Shown here piece after piece: positions 60,239 to 64,000 of a stretch of 64,000 bases of DNA (within the stretch, counting starts at the first letter, position 1; each line of letters opens with the position of its first letter). Both the position numbers and the translations under genes were made by a program. Below the pieces are notes generated by a model. It saw nothing but the letters and a program-made list of their open reading frames with translations, was not told where the DNA came from and ran no database searches. Source of the stretch: Dacryopinax spathularia (Eukaryota; Basidiomycota; Dacrymycetes; Dacrymycetales; Dacrymycetaceae); NCBI GenBank assembly GCA_037974965.1, contig JBBPFI010000007.1:310001-374000 (forward strand), written 5' to 3'.

Positions 60239-62229
60239 ATGAGCGAGTCTGTCCGCACCGTGGTGGATCGCCTGGAGCGACAGCTGGAACGAGAGGGTTA
60301 GTTCTTGGGTTGCCCGTGTGTCTCGTTCAGTGCTCAACATCTTGACCAGCGAATGCGATTGGCTGGAATACCGGAGACACCGTGGAAGCGCGCCTAGGGG
60401 CTGCTGCACCTCGGCCCGCAATCAACCACGAGCCCACCTTGCTCGTCGGGCGCAAGGATGGCTACCGTGGCGGGTTGCTGTCGGTGGAACACATCCCACT
60501 TCGACGATTTGACGTGCTTCCTCGAAAGCCCATCTACGCCGCCGCGGATGCCCGGCGCGTGGAGGAGCTCTGTGCGGCCATCCAGGGCCGTAGTGGGCAT
60601 GCGCAGGACATCCCTTGGCAACACCGCTTCCGTGACAACGAGCTCCGAGCTCGGTCACCCCTCGATTGGACCGTATATGCGCAGGTTTACGACCCCGCGT
60701 ACCCCCATCGACCCTATTGCGAAGGTCCGCCCGACAATCCCCTCAGCGCGAAGATCCTGTGGGTCCTCCTCGTGCGAGAGGCGTTCTCCGAGAGAGGTGG
60801 AAATGGGACCGACGCCCATTTAGGCCTGGTCCATCCTCGCTGGGTTGCACACCTCCGGGCATTCACCGAGCACCTACTCTTTGTTGCGGAGGAACGGCTC
60901 AAGATCGCTCCCGATCACGCCCTTCGCCTGCGATATCGTCACCTTCGCGCGCACTGGTGCACCATCTTCGACTGGGACATCTTCTTGATCCCTTTGGATT
61001 ACCACGAGGCCGAACGGCTCTGGTTGTACTATCAGTGCAAGGCGCGCGACTTGCTCGGCATTGTGAACTACGTCGATTCTGCGTTTCTGCGCCAGTACCC
61101 CTTCTCATCGACGAACCGGCCATGGACGAGGAACTTCGTGGGCGTGCTCGATACCGATTTGCCTGCCGCTGTGCGTAGCCAGCTCATGCGAGACGGCGTA
61201 CCTGTCTTGCGAGTGCATACATTGCCTGGCGCCCGTCCTAGGGACGAGTGCTTGACCGATGTGTGGGTGCAAGAAGAACTTCGGAAACTGGTTGCAGCAG
61301 CCGGGGATCCGCAGACCGCGCACGCGCTTCGGTGCGACCAAATCCGCCGACCGGATGCCCTCGACGAGAGGAAGCTGAAGAACCAGGCCCGACCCGGCAA
61401 GCAGCAACGGGAGAGACTGAAGAAACTGCAGAAGCGTAAGGAGGCGGAGGTTGCACTGGACCAACGCCATCTGCTCAGCACAGAAATGCGCGATCGTCAA
61501 AAGAAGCGGAAGTCGGTCGCGGATGCGGAGGCTCTGTATACACAGAGCAGCGCATTCCCACATCCTCGGGCCTGGGACCCCCGAAAGGGATATACTGAGG
61601 CGGCTCAGGAGGAGGCCCAGTGGCATGATTATCCAGGATATATGCCTGGAGCGGAGAACATCCGCCTGCCGTTGGTCCTGGGTCCTGGAACTACGTCGGA
61701 GAGCATGGCCGGCCAGCGTCCTTCGGCGAATCCACTACCAACGCCGTTCACCCTCGCCCATCCAGGGTTCCGTGACCGTATCCCGGAGCCCTTCCGCTCC
61801 TATGCCATTGCGCAGGAGGGCCAAGGAGCTCGTGGGCCAGCGCCTCCTATGCCGCATCGACTTCAGCCTGCAGCCGACGCTGCGAGCAAGAATTTGGCAC
61901 CACCGTTGTCCAGCGACAGCTTGACCGACTGGTCTACATATGAACCGTGGCTGCCTGGACCTCCCTTGGAAGAGACCGAGGCGGAGGACGAGGGGCTGAG
62001 AAGTGGGGGGACAACTGTGGGTGGAACTCCACTGGCATCTACAGAGTCGGTTGAGTCGACTGCACCCGCTGGTGTGGAGGTCCCACTCCAGGTTGAGGCA
62101 GCGGCGGCAGCGCCTCCGGTAGAGAAGAAGAAGCCGATCCCGCTGAAGGAGTGGCTTGCAGCCAAGCGAGCCAAGGTGGCAGCTATGGGGCTGGCAACAG
62201 AGCAGCGGTCAGGGGAGGGAAGCGGGTGA
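60239..62229 (+). CDS. Unknown 635-residue protein paired with the KDZ transposase
   Basis: Two exons. Exon 1 encodes MSESVRTVVDRLERQLERE; the intron (GTTAGT donor, GACCAG acceptor) joins in phase to ANAIGWNTGDTVEARL. The middle third is folded-looking, with many Trp/Tyr/His (VYAQVYDPAYPHRPYCEGPP, HLRAHWCTIFDWDIFLIPLD, YHEAERLWLYYQCKARDLLG). A basic coiled segment follows (RPGKQQRERLKKLQKRKEAE), then a Pro/Ser-rich acidic tail ending near PLKEWLAAKRAKVAAMG. No known domain. It converges on the transposase gene, so it is probably an accessory protein of the element. Frame and codon use are clean throughout. Confidence 0.68.
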
Positions 62230-62385
62230 TGGGGCGGAGGGTTCGCCCTGTGTAGGACCACAGGAATACTTTCATATTACATTACTGAACCAAGGGCGGG
62301 GTTGTTCTGTCACTTTCCCACTGTACTGTATTCATGTCTTCCCGCCTTTATGTGAAATAGTAGTTATCCTTAGAGTGAGCTAATA

Positions 62386-64000
62386 CTAAAAAGTCGCAGC
62401 AGGCCTATTCTGCGGCATTGCTCCACGTCGTCGAAGATCTTTCACCGTTAACTCGTTTCGCGCCTTGATCACTTCATCAAGAAAGAAATCGAACCGAATG
62501 GCGGACATCTCGCGTACTTGACCTTGGTACTTCCGCAGCCAGGCATTGACTTGTTCGCACACGGATGAATTGAAGACCCAGCGCTGTTGCTCATGGTCGT
62601 AGAGCTCGGGGTATGCCGCAGGATTGCAGTGCGTGCTGCAGAAGACATCCTCCTTGCTATGTTTTGATTTGAAGTGGAAGATGTCCACTAACAGCCGCGT
62701 CTCTGCGAAGTGGGCTTCTTCTGGCCTGTCTGCAAGGTAACGCCGGAAGGAGCAGTTGTTGTCGAAGAACAACACCTCGGGCATGGACTCTACGGAGGGG
62801 AAGACGTCCATGAGGAATTGCTGTTACCATGGGTGAGTCAACCGATCGCCCGATGGATTGGAGCGCGCTTACGGCCACTGATGATAGGGATTCGGCGCCA
62901 AAGAAGGTGCGGCGCCCGATAATGATGCCGCAGGGACGCACCACGAGCTGTTCATTGTGAGTTCGGTGTCTGCCAAAATGTGCGCGCAGCTTGGTCTGCT
63001 TGGACGGGATGGCAGGAGGTGGCTTGCGGGTTGATTTGCTGTTGGACAGCGCTGCCGTGGTGGGCCCATCTTCCTGCATGGGCTCGGCTCCTTCCTGACG
63101 TGGGATGTCCAGATTGCCTAGAAGAGCCTGGGCATGCTCGAGATCTTCCATCTCCCCCTCTTCGGCATCGAGCAGGTCGCCATCCTCCAGGGTGTTATTG
63201 GTCCCCTGTGGAGCAAGCAGTCCCTCCCCTCCTCGAAGATAGGCGAGCTTGCGCCTCTGCGTTAGTAGGCCGAAGGACTTCCCCGCTGAGCGATAAGCTT
63301 CCTCCCGTGCCATATGTGCTGGCTGATTGCATGTCTGACCGTTTGCCCGCGCTCGTTGACCACAGCCGTGCACCACGCAGACGGCGTTCAAATTGGCGTG
63401 CTCCATGCAGAAACGAGCCTTGGTGTGGGGCAGAGTAGACGTACAGTTGTGAACGCCACAACAGGGCCGGCCTATCGCCACACCATCGGTGACAGCGCAA
63501 GTCATGACGACTGTATGGTGAGTCAGTACGTCCTCTGATTATGCGAGTATGTGTCTGACAGGTTTGCCCGCCTTCCGTCTTGATTTTCATGCACTCGTTG
63601 CATGTGTGTGCCCAATATGGTTGCCCATTGCGTGCCATATACGCGTTGCGCTCTTGCATCGCATGCTTGAGCCGTTCGGCCTGGTTCAAGGCATGGTGAG
63701 GAAGGCGAAGTTGGGTTCCCTGTTCGCTGTGATGCAGCAGGAGGGCGTACAAGTCGAAGAGGTTGGAGACCCATCGAGGATCGAGGGCTCTCGGTTGATA
63801 GGGGCCAGATATCGTGGTTGGGGGGGCGGCGAGGGCTTCGTTGTACATCTCTGCGATTGCCAAAGCAGAAGAACTAGGGAGCATTAGCTGGCAGGAGAGG
63901 GGGAAACTAGATACGCACTGAGCATGGACTGTTTGCGAGCGGAAGAGCCGGCAGAGTCGACCTTCAAAGAGTGCATGCGGCTCAGCTTGAATTACTTGGG
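62386..64000 (-). CDS. KDZ transposase with CxC6 cysteine cluster, N-terminal part outside the window
   Basis: DDE-type transposase of the Kyakuja-Dileera-Zisupton superfamily. The gene enters from the right edge. The visible exons give about 490 residues; introns were placed at HAH/SSAL, GGQT/FVMTC and SSVA/QFLMD. The cysteine-rich part AHTCNECMKIK, GRPCCGVHNC, ARFCMEHANLNAVCVVHGCG and TCNQPAH fits the CxC6 cluster associated with KDZ transposases. The core follows: RPCGIIIGRRTFFGAESLSS, MPEVLFFDNNCSFRRYL, VDIFHFKSKHSKEDVFCSTH, RWVFNSSVCEQVNAWLRKYQ and IRFDFFLDEVI. No stop was seen in the visible part. Whether the unseen N-terminus is intact is unknown. Confidence 0.85.

Larger units (their letters stand above)
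59545..64000. mobile_element. KDZ-type DNA transposon, right part outside the window
   Basis: Proposed extent from palindrome module III through the 635-residue gene to the KDZ transposase, which runs off the right edge. The two genes converge, leaving 156 bp between their stops. No terminal inverted repeat or target-site duplication was identified, so the left limit is inferred from the module only. Both visible genes appear uninterrupted by stops. Confidence 0.5.

Noticed and set aside
48100-64000. Retroelement, LTR or virus-like genes in the accessory region
   Set aside because: No reverse transcriptase, integrase, capsid or long terminal repeats were seen; the genes fit DNA-transposon biology.

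Overview
The window is nuclear DNA from a basidiomycete fungus, most likely a yeast-like Tremellomycete. The genes are GC-rich and packed on both strands. Many are cut by introns of about 45-60 nt with GTRNGY donors, CTGAC/CTAAC-type branch points and YAG acceptors. The gene set is fungal (CYP51, TPS1, ATG17, HOPS, Sad1/SUN, a Dss1-type RNase). The right end carries a KDZ DNA transposase with the CxC6 cysteine cluster known from basidiomycetes. The lineage is inferred from gene content; no rRNA or tRNA gene was seen.

Region 1 (1-48.1 kb) is ordinary housekeeping chromosome. In order it holds a 5'-cut ammonium transporter, proline iminopeptidase, the PP2A catalytic subunit, HEN1 small-RNA methyltransferase, V-ATPase subunit e, RPA2, and a large PPR-like (probably mitochondrial) protein. 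Next come ribosomal P0, CYP51, an unknown membrane protein, an STK16/Env7-type kinase, a zinc-finger acidic/basic protein, mitochondrial Dss1-like RNase and TPS1. The stretch ends with a VPS39-like protein lacking the propeller, an AT-hook/SANT-like protein, ATG17, a secreted protein, a Sad1/SUN protein, two tandem MET2-like alpha/beta hydrolases and CCT5. Several pairs are divergent over short shared promoters (V-ATPase e/RPA2, zinc-finger protein/DSS1).

Region 2 (about 48.2-64 kb) is accessory. It holds a GRF-like zinc-finger protein, an Ulp1 (C48) cysteine protease fused to a long Arg/Ser/Pro-rich region, a JmjC-like dioxygenase, a small membrane protein, the host gene COX18, an unknown 635-residue protein, and a KDZ transposase running off the right edge. 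Three related noncoding modules lie in front of the Ulp1 gene, COX18 and the 635-residue protein gene. Each carries 6-7 interrupted palindromes of about 23-33 bp spaced mostly 41-59 bp, then a conserved GCGCCGACTTG box and a 19-bp palindrome. The outer arms of the palindromes differ between copies but stay complementary, so the inverted symmetry itself appears to be selected. This is the strongest candidate for an undescribed system: transposase or regulator sites at the ends or promoters of a multi-gene DNA element that has engulfed or re-promotered COX18.

The HEN1 gene ends in GW/WG motifs like an Argonaute hook, which suggests an active RNAi pathway in this fungus. All splice models were made by eye from phase-consistent GT-AG (one GC-AG) sites and family alignment from memory.
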